DNA of 64,000 bases. Source: Toxonevra muliebris. Its lineage: Eukaryota > Arthropoda > Insecta > Diptera > Pallopteridae. Made by a program: the position numbers and the translations under genes. The notes under the pieces were generated by a model. The model had not been told where the DNA came from. It searched no databases and saw only the letters and a list, made by a program, of their open reading frames with translations. The stretch is taken from the NCBI GenBank assembly GCA_963691655.1, contig OY829329.1, positions 50,941,279 to 51,005,278 on the forward strand, in the 5' to 3' direction. Positions within the stretch are counted from its first letter, which is position 1. Every line of letters begins with the position of its first letter. Positions 11,911-23,769 of the stretch are shown here, piece by piece.

Positions 11911-12262
11911 GGGGAGGCCTGAACTATTTTCTAACTTGAGATCTGTATTCAGAAATGATTAAGGGAAAGTCTGAATTATTTTATAATGTGTAAGGAGTGG
12001 CCTTAAAGTCTCCGAATTTTTTTCTAACTTAATGCCAGTATTCAGGAATGAAAGAGGGGGGGCTTTAACTGTTTTTTGTGCCGATGCCTATATTCAGAAA
12101 TGTGCAGGGAGAAGCTTGAAATATTTCCTGACTTGAGAGTTATATTGAGGAATGCTTGAGGTGAGGCCTGAGCAGCTTTTTGTTCTGGGGCCTATATTCA
12201 GGAATGATTCAAGAAAGGCCTGAATTATTTTTTGACATAACGCCTATAACCTTGAATGATTA
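11911..12262 (+). repeat. ~52-57 bp tandem repeat, right part
   Basis: About six degenerate units of the array interrupted at 9664, each with GGCCTGAA, TTTTCTGAC and ATTCAGGAATGATT landmarks. The same TTAA-containing word recurs in each unit, so the piggyBac-like element found a repeated target. Confidence 0.7.
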
Positions 12263-14210
12263 ACAGTTCCCAAGCTATTGCATCGATTTTAAAAGTTTCT
12301 ACTTATATTTGCAAAATCAAGGCATTTAAAAATGTTCGACAATGGTTAAGGTTTTGATTTTGACGGATTTTCTAGTGGAGACTACTTCACAGTATGGGCA
12401 AAATCTAAAAACTCGTTAACTCCTGCGAGCGCCATCTATCGCCAAGTTCTACATAAACAAGTCTTTGCATTATTTGCTATTAGCATATGCAAAAACCTTC
12501 CTTCTGTTATTGTTGGAATACATAAATTTTATTAAAAAAAAAAAAAAACAATTAATGTTTAGATAGCAGCATTACAAATATGTAGTAAGAAAAAAGCTGC
12601 GGCATTTTCTTTGACAGCTACTGTATTAATAATATATTTTTTTTTTTTTTTTTTTTTTTTTTGTTCTTGCAGTATTTGCTATCTTCCTTTTAAATGCTTT
12701 TAATGAAATTGTATTGCAGTTGCAGCCTTTGCTTCTTTAGTATTTCTCCCTTCGCATATGAGGACGACACAATCGTGTACTTATATTTATGCCCTTTTTG
12801 TTGTCAGTTAAAGTGAGTGAGTGAGCGAGTGAGTCCTTTTTTTTTTCCTTTTTGCACATTTGCTATGGTTGCTACCTTCATTTTTGTTTTTGTTGGTTTC
12901 ATTTTTTTTATACGCTTTTACACTTTTTAAAGTTTAAATAATAAAAAGTTAAGTAAATATTTGACATTTGCCAATGAAAATGACAATTCATTAACGACAG
13001 CAGCACACAGACAGAAAGAGACTCAACCAAACAAAACAAAACAAAACAAGCGAGCAAGCAAGTCAGTGGGGAAAAAGGTAAGCAAGGCAGGTAAAGCAAG
13101 CAAGGATGACAGTCAATGACGATACTGAGGCAAGCAGTCAGGCATTTTGAATAGCAAGTAGTCAGGGTAGTCAGGCAATACCTAAGCGTGAGCACACACA
13201 TAGACAGGTTTAAAAAAAAAATTCCTTGCTTCCTTTTGGGTAGCGTCTCTCTTGCTTTTTTTGTGGTTAAAAGCAGGAAAAAACAACATTTTTATTTTAA
13301 TTAAGTGCGCTTTGTTATTTTTGTGTTTGTGTGTGTGTTTGTGTGTGAAAGTGTGTGTATATTTACATTTTTATATGCCTTTTTGCGGCACTGTCATCAT
13401 TATTTGCCTTATAACAAAAAAGGAACACACATGACATCGTCATAATGTGGCTAGTGTGCGCGTAAAGTGTGATTATTTCACAAGGAGACGAGGGGAGAGA
13501 GGGGCGTTTTCGCACCACACGTAACGTAAGTACATTTTAATTAAACACATTCAATTGTGGGAATTATTTAATGAAAATGCAACAGTTACGGCTGAAAATA
13601 ATTTACGAAATTAATTTTTTTTTTGTTATAAAAAAAGACTTTAGACAACATCAAATCTACAAACTTTTAATTATTACAAACCTTATGGAGAAATTGGGAA
13701 AATTCCTGTAGAAAATAAAATGCCAAATGGAAAATTAAATGGAGGAGAAAGCAATAATGGATCCATAAGTTGAGGAAGCCCTCAATTTCTTTATTTTTTT
13801 TATTTGGATGATTTTTCTCTAAATTCCCCCCTACCCGTTCTTTCTACTCTCTTAGACCCACCATAACCTACTAATAATTTATTCTTCACTTTTATTGTTT
13901 TTACAGAATCATTGGAGATAAGGATACTTCTATTAATGCTATAGAGAAATTTAGAAGCCGCACTATAAATATGGTATGGATAAAATTTCTGAAAATGGAC
14001 AAAACTCAACAGTTTCTAAACCACTCTACTGATACTTGACTCTTTTTTTTTTTGAATCCAGCTAAGAGTCGGATTTCTTTATCATTCCTTATCAATTTCG
14101 ACAATAAAAGACAAAAAAAATATGCATAAAATCATAAACGTTTCTAAACATATTTGGCTTTTGACGGATTTTATATTACAGACCACTACATTTAGAATTT
14201 AGAGTTGTAG
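12263..14210. other. AT-rich non-coding DNA
   Basis: No gene seen. It holds poly-A/poly-T runs (12535-12550 and 12637-12662) and a GTGTGT-rich stretch near 13320. The words AAGCTATTGCATCGATTTTA near 12274 resemble similar words near 15755, suggesting a dispersed repeat. Confidence 0.5.
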
Positions 14211-14335
14211 ATGGGCTGGACTTAACCAAAGCAATCAGTCAACGAAGACCATTGTGCTATACCCAAGGATAGAACCAGTAGAAAAGAGTAGAGAGACAGG
14301 AAAGTTATGTGGGGATAAATGGGAAGAAGAAAGGT

Positions 14336-15720
14336 CTAGGGTCTCTCAACCTCGAACTTCTTTGTTTCACTGATGAACCTTAGAAGCTCAGGAAGAGGGA
14401 GAGTAAGGATATTATTCATACTCAGGACATCACTACCCAACAGTCTTAATCTGATTCTCGCGAACGCCGGACAGCTACAAAGATAATGCTCCGTAGTATC
14501 GTCGTCTTCAAGACACGATTGGCAAATTGGATCGGTGATGACGCCCATGTTAGTTATATGCTGACCATATGTGTTGTGTCCTGTGATGACATCCATCTTC
14601 TCTGTTTCCTGTTAAGTTGTCGCACGAAGCACTTTGCGGTTCTGCAGGAGTCAAGCTCGGACCATCTTTCTCTACGGATAGAACCCAAAAATCGTTGATC
14701 TAAGTTTTCTTAAAGTCGTGAGAAAGTTGTCTGAAAGTTGTCTGCAAGTTGTATGAAAGTTTCTTGAAAGTTGTATGAAAGTTGTTAAAAAGTTTCCTGA
14801 AAGTTTTCTTAAAGTCATGAGAAAGTTGTATGGAAGTTGCCTGCAAATTGTCCGAAAGTTCTGTGAAAGTTGTCTCAAAGTTGTCTGTAAGTTGTGTGAA
14901 AGTTGCCTGTAAGTTTCCTGAATGTTGGTGAAGGTTCCGGGCCTTCATTAGCTAGTTTATCAGGTAGTTCATTCCCTGAAATACTACAGTGTCCTGGAAC
15001 TCATATAAGGCATAACTTGTTTTGTTTTGCAACACTATTTAGTTTTGCCTTACACTCGCTGACGAATTCTGAGGAGCTGACAGGGTTAGCAAGGGCCTTC
15101 AGAGCAGCCTGGCTATCACTGCAGATACCTAATTGTTCAGCTCACCACGTCTACGATAACGAAAACCTACGTTAGGAAGACTGACGCCATTTTTTCAGTG
15201 GAAAAATAGTTATTGGTCTCATCGTCCAAGTACCAATCGGATCCAGTACCGTTTATGGTTTTGGATCCGTCGGTATAGAAGACATGACGAAGACCCCGAC
15301 GTAAGACCTCTGGACTTAACGATTGATCACGTTTCGGGAACCTGACATCATATCTTCTTCCGAAGCGGATGCAAGACATGACACATGATTGTCCACGGGC
15401 ATCAAGAACAGTGGGCACTGTACTGACAACTGGTGGTATATCATACTGTGCCCTACATCCGCCTCGACATGCCAGACTCCATTTAACCGGAGTCTGTAGG
15501 CCGCTCTCATTGCTTCTTTACGGATTTGAAGATACAGAGGAAGCAAGTCAATTGAGGGCATCACCAGATGTAGTACACATTGCATCAGTGATACCCAGGC
15601 ACACAATTCTCTGAAGCCTGGTCAGAGAGGATTCTGTGGACTTAACCAAAGTTCGTCTCCACCATACTACAGGGGCATACGTGCCAATAGGTCTCACAAG
15701 CGCAATGTATACCCAGTATA
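14336..15720 (-). pseudogene. LINE ORF2 remnant: RT end, RNase H, Cys/His tail
   Basis: Across several frames the minus strand encodes, in order, the thumb/connection of a reverse transcriptase (RRTLVKSTE, LQRIVCLGITDAM), an RNase H domain with TDGS (15250-15275), SDSQAALKAL (near 15110) and WVPGHCSISGNE (near 15000), then ITGHNTYGQHI and a CxxC...HxxC region (PICQSCLEDDDTTEHYLCSC, 14500-14560). Frameshifts and the minisatellite break it, so it is dead. The domain order fits LINEs of the I/LOA/R1 group; I cannot assign a clade with certainty. On retrotransposition the intact protein would copy its own RNA at a nicked target. Confidence 0.85.
14702..14936 (-). repeat. 11-bp minisatellite inside the LINE
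   Basis: About 20 copies of an 11-base unit near GAAAGTTGTCT follow head to tail, with variants such as GCAAGTTGTAT and GAAAGTTTCTT. Eleven is not a multiple of three, so each strand's three phases read the same 33-base pattern. This gives Thr/Leu/Phe-rich open frames that are not genes. The repeat separates LINE RNase H coding sequence from the C-terminal Cys/His region. Confidence 0.9.
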
Positions 15721-17272
15721 CCATAACTATATGGACAAAATCTCTCTAAGCTACTGTATCGGTTTTTATAGTTTTTCTCGTAATAGAGAGAGAAATATTT
15801 ATACGATTAAGTCATCTAAGGATGTTTGAAATACGTTAAAATACTTATTATATTATCCGGTGATAGTCGATAGAGGATGTGGTGTAGAAAAGTTATCGCT
15901 GCCTACGCTACAAAATATTTCAACAGATCTTCAAAATCAAATGGCGCAACCATCTATGTAGTGAAGTTTTTTCAATGGAATGAAAGTGAATGCAAGTGCT
16001 ACGATTATTTAAGTATTAAGCAGCTAAAATATACTAAAATTTTTTGAATTGTTTATAAAATTAAGTAAATTTGTTTAACTAATTTAATTTATAATTTATT
16101 TCAAGCACTTATTCCATACTTGAAAATAAAAAAAAAAAAAAAATAAAAAACAAAAAGAGTATTTCATTTCCGCAACTACTTGAGTAAATTGCTTTCTTTT
16201 TGAAAAATTTCACAAAAAATTTCGGAAATTGCACAATTGAAAAACAAAAACAACAAAAAGCGGAAGAAAACAGTAAAGTATATACTTCAATAAATACAGA
16301 ACTAAAAAAAAAAAAAAAATACAAAACAAAAGAAAACCCGCATATGTTGAAACAAACCTAAGAAATTTCAATTTCAAAGTAAAATCAACAAACAAACAAA
16401 TGAAAAAATTTAAACAAAAATTTTGCTGCCTGCTTTAGGTTAATCAGCAGTAAAATTAAGAAGCAAACAAAAAAACAAAAAAAACTGCTGAAGTAAACTT
16501 AAAAGTTTTAGATATGCATTTAAAATAGTTATATAAAATAAATACAAAATTAAAATAAAATAAAACTTTATTGTCTTTATTGCCCGCGCATGTCATCAGT
16601 AATCAGCACTAATCATTTGAAGCACACAACGCATTCATCTTTCTGATGAATTGTAACTGCATAATTTAAGCGGATATCTTAAAATTTATACCAAGCAATT
16701 CACTTGTTCGCACAAATTATTCAACACCATTGGGGGTCGCGATCGTTGATGTTGTTTGTTTTTTTTTTAATTTTTTTTTTTAATTTTTTTTTTTTAAATT
16801 TTTTTTTTGGGTTTAGGCAAACGTTTATACAGTGTAGACTAGTGGTGATGAAGAATCACTTAATAAATACATTCAGTCTATACATTGTCAATTTGTGGTA
16901 ATCTTATACCAAACTGCACGCTATATGAATGATGCACGAATATCGTCATCTTGATCAGATCAAGCAGAAAGCAAGAGTTTTTTTTTTCTTTTTTGAAGAG
17001 TAGTGCAGTCAATTCTATGTGAAAATTCTTTTTCAAACTTGATTTGATTTTAGCTTTTGATGCAATGGCGTTGATTTTTATTGACAGCTCACAGCGGTTT
17101 ATTAATGATCATGCTGATCTTGATCTGGCTGCAGACAAATGGGAGAGTGCAGAGTGAAAGAAAGAGAGAGACTGAATAATAAAGTAGAAAGAGCATGCAT
17201 TTTTGTGTGCTAAGTACTTGAACCCAGTAGTAAGGTTTTAAGTGTTAACTCTATATAACTATTCATGCTTAA
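15721..17272. other. AT-rich non-coding DNA
   Basis: No gene seen. Poly-A and poly-T tracts dominate (16126-16150, 16305-16320, 16760-16810), and the hydrophobic frames across them are compositional. Confidence 0.55.
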
Positions 17273-17776
17273 GCGCCATTTACAATGGAGCGAAGACGCG
17301 AGGCGTGTTTCGAAGTCGATTTCGGAAACGAGAGCACTCGTCGCTATTCTCGTTGTTCAATTTACAATTAAGGGAGGCGCGATTAATATAAAACAGCTGT
17401 TTAAAGTGTGTTTATTTTATTAAGAGTTACCATCATTCATTGTCAAAAATTGTGTATATATATTTTAAAATCAAGTTATTTTCAGGAAAATTTATTTACT
17501 GGTTCAATAATTGCTGCACTAAGGATTATTCCATTTTTCCACAGTTTTCTACTAATATTCTTTATATTTTATTTCATTTCAACAGTATGTAGTACATCTG
17601 GCAGCTCTACTTGTATCAACATCGCGTCTTGCTCGCGAGGTTTTTTCAAATTTTCGAAATTCACTGGCGAGACGAGAGCTCGCCTCGCTTAATTGTATAT
17701 GCGCAAAGTAATGAAAATTTGTCGACGTGACGCTTTCGCACATCGCCTCGCGTTCTCGCTCCATTGTAAATGGGGC
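17273..17776. mobile_element. CpG-rich inverted-repeat MITE
   Basis: A 504-bp element whose first 31-33 bases (starting GCGCCATTTACAATGGAGCG) are repeated inverted at the other end (GCCCCATTTACAATGGAGCG). The end regions are rich in CGAGGCG words, unlike the AT-rich surroundings. Flanks are TTAA (17269-17272) and TTCA (17777-17780), so a TTAA duplication with one later change is possible. It has no protein-coding capacity, and I cannot place the superfamily. Confidence 0.75.
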
Positions 17777-18213
17777 TTCAGTGTTAAGTTTAGAGATGAA
17801 AGGAGCACTAGATAAAGTGATTCTCAAACGTGAGAAGATCATGGGTAGGGAAAATGGCATTGGTTATGATTAAATCTCTCTTCGTCTCCTTCGCCTCTTA
17901 GATTCCTCATATAGTAAGAAATATCAATCTACTGCTACTTTTCATCCTCTTTCCCCTCATAGGAGATCAGTTGTTGGAGCTCATTATGGTTCTTGCAAGC
18001 TTAAATTTTAGCAAAAAATTGCAGGGACCTCAGGCTATGTTTTACTGAGAAGCCATTTGACGATCCTCAACTGATTACATAGAATTTACCATACCGTAAG
18101 GGGCCAGGCAAGATCGGTCTAGACTCAATAGCTAATTTTTAGCTTGAAGACATATGAGATCAGAAAACCATGTCAGAAAAAGTGAGATCAGCTTGAAAAC
18201 AATTTGAAAATCC
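17777..18213. other. non-coding spacer with a direct repeat
   Basis: No gene. The words around 18149-18198 (CATATGAGATCAGAAAACCA through GTGAGATCAGCT) recur almost exactly at 20059-20104, flanking the mariner at a distance of about 1.9 kb. This may be part of an old duplicated repeat. Confidence 0.5.
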
Positions 18214-18215
18214 TA

Positions 18216-19350
18216 CCACCTTGATCAAAAAGTTCCCGGAATAACCACCGTGTGGCGCTCCCATCATTCCGATTTGAGTTCTGTTTTTTTTTTGTTAAGT
18301 TGGTACATCTGCTGATGATATTTCCTCTAAATCTTAGCATCATAGCTTGATATTTGCAAAAGTTACGTAGCCAAGAGTACATCTATCTCTGTGTGTTTGG
18401 CGATTTTTTACAATTTTGCGTAAAAAATGGATTTAATGGTGCGCCGCGAACGTTGGAAATGTTGGAAAATTGTTTCGGCAACGATTCTCTAAAAAAACCG
18501 GTCGTTTACCAGTGGCACGAGCGGTTCAAAAGTGGTCGTGAGTCAATCGGAGATGATGAAAGCAGTATCAGACCATCGACATGAAAACCGACGAAAACAT
18601 TGATAAAGTAAAAGAAATTTTGATAAATAACCGCAAATTACCCATCAGAGAGATAGCGGAGGACTAGAACATTGCCTATGGATCCGTCCAAGATATTTTG
18701 GTTAATGATTTGGGTTTCCGTCGTGTAGCAGCAAAGTTGGTGCCAAAAGAGCTCAATTTCATGCAAAATAGAGACCGTGTTGACATCGCAAAAGACATGA
18801 TTTGCGAGGCTGAATCCGATTCCACATAAAAGAAGGCAATGCTCACGGTTTTCATGGATTACAACGGTGTAGTGCATCATGAATTTTTGCCAGAAGGCCA
18901 GACAGTAAACAACGTTATGAGGCGTTTGCGTGAAGCAATTCGCCGAAAGAGACCAGAAAACTTGTGGATTTTGCACCATGATAACGCACCGTCGCACAGT
19001 GCCATCATTATTCGTAATTTTTTGACGAAAAATGCAACAAATACCATTCAACAGCCACCGAATTCACCTGATTTGGCTCCCTGTGACTTCTTTCTGTTCA
19101 ATCGAGTTAAAAAACTATTACGGGGCTCGCGTTTCAGCAGCCGAGAGGAAGTAATGGAAAAATCGCAGGAAGCACTGATGGACATACCGAAAACCGAATG
19201 TAAAAAATATTTCGAGGATTGGATCAAGCGCTGGCATAAGTGTGTTGCAGTCGATGGGAATTACTTTGAAGGGGACAATATAGATTTAGATGAATAAACT
19301 TGTATTTTTAATTTTCTGAATACATTCCGGGAACTTTTTGATCAAGGTGG
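18216..19350 (+). mobile_element. mariner with perfect 25-bp ends, internal deletion
   Basis: The ends are perfect inverted repeats, CCACCTTGATCAAAAAGTTC continuing CCGGA. TA dinucleotides flank them (18214-18215 and 19351-19352). The element is 1135 bp, shorter than the usual 1.25-1.3 kb mariner, because a segment of the transposase gene is missing. Confidence 0.93.
18400..19297 (+). pseudogene. mariner transposase, first catalytic Asp deleted
   Basis: The N-terminal part (CVKNGFNG, ECFGNDSL-like, YQWHERFKSGRES) is the mariner helix-turn-helix region, ending at a frameshift near 18584. The frame then continues as KTDENIDKVKE to DLGFRRVAAKLVPKELNFMQ with an in-frame TAG (about 18667) and a TAA at about 18829. 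After that it jumps directly to KKAMLTVFMDYNG. Roughly 40-45 codons that normally hold the GDE motif with the first catalytic aspartate are absent. The rest has HHDNAPSH and SPDLAPCDFF with 34 residues between the aspartates (DD34D), ending in KCVAVDGNYFEGD. It is related to the vertumana/mellifera-like mariners; the exact subgroup is uncertain. Confidence 0.9.
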
Positions 19351-19352
19351 TA

Positions 19353-20614
19353 TGAGCATCTTTTCTGTATGGTTTACACATCTTAGTTTGCTTAGATTTT
19401 CCGGTTTTTCGCGCTAGTTGTTTATTTAGCGCCGGGAAATCAAAACCTCTTATTTTACTCTCTAACGGAACTACAGCCCCGAGGCATAGTTCTCGTTAAC
19501 TCATCATGGTTAGTGCTGGTTTAAATCTCAGAAGAAAATCTAGGGTACCTAAGGCTTTGATTTAGGCTTCTCTTCTCCGAAAGTCAATCTACTATTATCA
19601 AATAAATCCATAAAAGGATAGATTAAATGCGATTTCAATTTCAAATTGTTCAAATCCTATAGTTTGCATAAAAGCGAACTACTTATAAAAGATTAGCTAA
19701 GCCAACTCGGTTTGCTCCTTTACAGCTGCTACAGCCATGGAGCTTAAATTGTTTATCTAAGTACTATGTTTTAATTATAATAAATAAACAAATATAAAAT
19801 AAAAAAACAAATGCCACTTGTGACTTTCCTCTCGCCTCAAAGATCAATGCATAATTGCAATAATGGATTAAAAATCTCAAAAATGCGGTTACTGACTCAA
19901 GTTTAGTCTTTTCTCTTCTGAAAATATATTTACGATTAGCCACAGAACAAAAAAAAATGGGGTTTATCGTTACTTTTTAGTCCCTTCTCTCCTCATAAGT
20001 CTATGTACGATTTGAAATAATGGATAAAAAATGTTAATTTAAGTCAAAGAAACGCTTCGCATATGAGATCAGAAAACTATGTCAGAAAAAGTGAGATCAG
20101 CTGTAAAACTCCGTTCTTGAGATCGATTTGAGCCCAGAATGAATGAATCCTTTATTTTTCAGTAAAACGGAAAACGACAAAGTATGTCGTTTCTGTACTA
20201 CTTGGCTTCTCTTTCCTGTCTTCCTTTGTAGTAGTTAAACATACTTTCTTTCTTCCTACTGGGTTTATTTATAGTCGAGGTCGGTCTTCAATTGACTTGT
20301 GTATGCTGCAGACACATCAATCTTTTCTTCTAAACTGCAAAATCACTCAGCTGTCGTTTTATTTTCATTCTCACATATGTAGTTACTCATATTTAGAGTA
20401 TCAGTTGCAAGTTTATACTATAGATATGCAAATATGTTGCACATGCGTGTGCTGTGAGCGCGCATCGTGCGGCTCATTTAGTTGCGCCTTTAGTCCGCTG
20501 CTATTTTCAAAGTTATTTGAGCTTAAGGCAAATGAAATTTTAAAGAAATTACTTAGAGTTTCTTCATCTTACGATGCTACACAACTTCAACAACTTCTTC
20601 TGCCTGCTTCGTTT

Positions 20615-20657
<43 letters not shown>

Positions 20658-22480
20658 CCTTACCCAAAAAGGAAGTAGAGAAGAAGAAGTTTGCAAATGA
20701 TTAATTAACTCAAGTAGTTATGTGCAGTTTGACTTATGATCATAATTGGTTTGTGCATTTATTAAGTCACCATTAATGATGCCAGCCAGTTCATGATGCA
20801 AGTTCATGGAAATTAAAACTATATATAAAAGAAAATAAATGGAATGTTTTTAATGATTTTAGATTATTATTTTTTTTTTTTTCATTCAAATTAGTTATCG
20901 ATTGAGAGTGATTGATTGATCCTTTAAAGTTTAAAAAGAGTTCGAATGGGTGAAAAATATTTCAGATAAGCCAAAGAACTATTGAAATAAATTATTCAGA
21001 TGACGAGCTAAAGAATAAAAAAGAAGAAGGACAGTCAAATTCCAGCTACTTATTTCCTACATTCTTTTGTTTCGTAATAATTTTCACTTTTTCTCAGTCT
21101 TGTTTTTAAAGTCGCTTATTTATTAATTTGTGTGGGATACTTGAGGCTTTTAAAAACAAAAACACAATCTTGTCTTCTACTAAGCCCCAGCTCTATGCTC
21201 GCTTAAAGTCGCTTACTCATTAATTTCTATGCGAATGGAAAATGTTAGTGGCTAGTCATGCTGAATTGAACCTTATTCATTTATATTTCAATCCAATTTA
21301 ATTTCATTAAATATACTTTAGCAAATTGCTAGTTTTTTGGTAAGCGAGTAAAAAGTCTACCAAATCGAACGCGGCTTTTTTTTACAAATGGTTCAATTTC
21401 AACATGATAAAAACGTAAAAAAATATCGCACACAATTCTGATTGATCATTTTTCTACCCAATTTTTTTAATGTTTAATTTAAAATTATTTTTTGAAGAAC
21501 AAGCGCAACAAAAAATTTCTATAACTTAAAAAGCAATGTATGTGCTTTAGTGCCATGCCTGAATTCTTAATTAAGTGATATTAACATTTACCTAATAATA
21601 ATTTTTATTCACAAAAAACAAGGAAAAATGGAGAAAATGGAAAGAGGAGAACAATAACTATTAACTCCTCCACTCCACTCCAATTCACTTAATTTATACC
21701 AAATCATGCTGAATCAATTAGTAATCAAGTCAAGACATAAGAATCAAAGTAGTAGAAAGAAATCAACTCATCACTTTTTCACACACAGAAAGCACACAGA
21801 ACTAGTGGAAAAAAAGAACAATAATATAAAATTAAAATAAGAACCCACATGTGTGCATGATGGCGATGAAGTTGATGATGATGATGATGGGGCTACAAAT
21901 TCTTCACCTATGTATTTTCCCCAAAGTAGCTAGAGCTAGAGACTCACGCGCTTACTTTGCAGCTAGTATATGTAGAAGAGCAGCAACCTCAAGAACATGA
22001 CTATACAGAAAAACTAAAACCAACAACTGTTAAGTTAAAGATTTCTTAGAAAAACTGGCAGCAGCAATAAAATTTGATTTTGAAAGTATACATGAAAAAT
22101 ATTTCAAAAAATTTTTGTTTTGGGAGTAGATTCTGAATGCCAAACCTTACCTTTCCACCTAAATGCATGCCTGGTCGCCTCAATACAAATCACATTCAAA
22201 ATTGTCTATCTATCTATCAGTTCTTATTGTCAGTCTGTCTGTCTGTCTATTAAATTGCCTGCATATGCTTGTGTACATATGTAAATATGTATTTTTAAAA
22301 GCGGCATATATATATGTATCTCTCTTTAAGTAACATGCCAAACTCATCAACGATGAGGCGGCGGCATGACTTGAATTTGTCACTCTGTAGGTAAAATGTT
22401 TGGCTTGTATAATAAATTGTTTTTAGGGTTATTTAAATAAACGCACACACAAATTATATGTATAAATTTGAGAAAAGAAC
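19353..22480. other. AT-rich non-coding DNA with simple repeats
   Basis: No gene seen. It contains a roughly 40-base poly-A run (20617-20656), a GAT microsatellite (21870-21889) and TCTA/GTCT repeats (22207-22245). A lysine-run frame crossing the poly-A tract is an artefact. The 20059-20104 words duplicate those at 18149-18198. Confidence 0.55.
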
Positions 22481-22489
22481 ATTTACACT

Positions 22490-23460
22490 GTGGAGCATAA
22501 TAAAACTGTTAAACAAAATTCGACAAGTCTTTGTGACTTGAACATTCGGAACCGGAACTGTAGTAAGTTACAGAGCAGATGTTTCTGATCTGTCTCTTTT
22601 CAAACCTTTCTAAATACAATGTTCTCAAGAGTGACTTATATTTTCCGCAGTTTACTTTCTGGATGATCAAAAGTCATTGTTCTCCTATATATTCGAGTTC
22701 CAGAACAACTATAACAGATTTACCTATTTTCCAAACTTTGCGAACACAAAAAGTTTGATGAAACAAAAACTATTAATTTCTAGATAATGACTCACATTTT
22801 CTGAAACTTGAGATTAAGATTCATTAATTTTCCAAATACTGATCCGAATTTGAATAAAATTATATAGAAATGTGAGAGTTTTAGAAGAGCTGATTTAGCT
22901 GATTATTTTCCAGACTTTTAGAGTAGAACCCAAAACAACGTACCTGAGATCACGATTCTTCTTACATTTTTTTGGGAAGACAAGTCGAACCTCGGAGATT
23001 ATCAGGAAATATATGTGAAAAACTGTGAAGAATTTTAAATTCACTTAGCAGTTCCTAATCTGCAAAGTAATATTTTCTGGAAGATTACGATTCTGTTTAC
23101 ATACTATGAAGATTTGTGGTGAGTCATATTTCCTAAACCTTTCCGCACTTTCCTTTATTAAACTTAATTTGAATATATGAAAGTTCCAGGCCAAATATAT
23201 TAGAAATCCTTATTTTCTAAGCTTTTCAAACACGAATTGTATAGAGTAATATAAAAACAGATAAAAGGTGCTGAAGATTACGATATACATTCTTTGGGAT
23301 GACAAGTTGAACTTCGAAGTTTTTTAGGAAATAGTCAGTAAGAAACTGTATAAAGAACTGTGGTGAATTCCAGAGCAGTTTTTTTTAATCTGCTTATTTT
23401 TCAACCTTTCTGAACCGAAATTGTTTAGTGAAATATAACAAAAAAAATACTAGTTAATGG
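22490..23460 (+). repeat. degenerate tandem repeat, period about 322 bp
   Basis: Matching blocks recur about 322 bp apart. Examples are GGGAAGACAAGTCGAACCTC at 22974 and GGGATGACAAGTTGAACTTC at 23296, each followed by AGGAAATA, AAACTGT and an AGCAGTT...AATCTGC block. The first block near 22490-22620 looks like an earlier copy. No coding sequence. Confidence 0.5.
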
Positions 23461-23769
23461 AAAATTTTTATAAATGTCATTAAGGAAGGAACAATTCAAG
23501 AGAGGGGACTAAGGAGGTCGAAGACGGTTAAAAGGTTATTATTCTTACTACTTGAAAATCATTATTTATATACTAAAAATCAGATTTTTTAAATGAATCT
23601 TCGTTTTGATACTAATAGAAGTACAACTAAAAAGTTTAGAAGTTTTAAGAAGATTCCTATTTTTTTGGACAATCCGGAGAGAGATTTTTTTTACCATCAC
23701 AGCTATAAAAACGTCGGAGAGGACTTCTTTATAAAGACGCACTATTTATAATGCGAATTTCCATGAATA

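Larger units (their letters stand above)
14211..15720 (-). mobile_element. LINE 3' fragment with RNase H
   Basis: A 5'-truncated non-LTR retrotransposon read on the minus strand. From about 15720 downward come the end of the reverse-transcriptase region (VRPIGTY...VVWWRRT), the RNase H start (FYTDGSK), the later RNase H motifs and a C-terminal Cys/His region. Positions 14702-14936 are occupied by an 11-bp minisatellite. The words GGACTTAACCAAAG occur both at 14219 and 15640. Confidence 0.85.

Noticed and set aside
14672..14948. Thr/Leu/Phe repeat proteins
   Set aside because: Translations of the 11-bp minisatellite in different phases.
20297..20704. 135-codon frame with a lysine run
   Set aside because: The length is due to a 40-base poly-A run; no recognisable domain or splice context.
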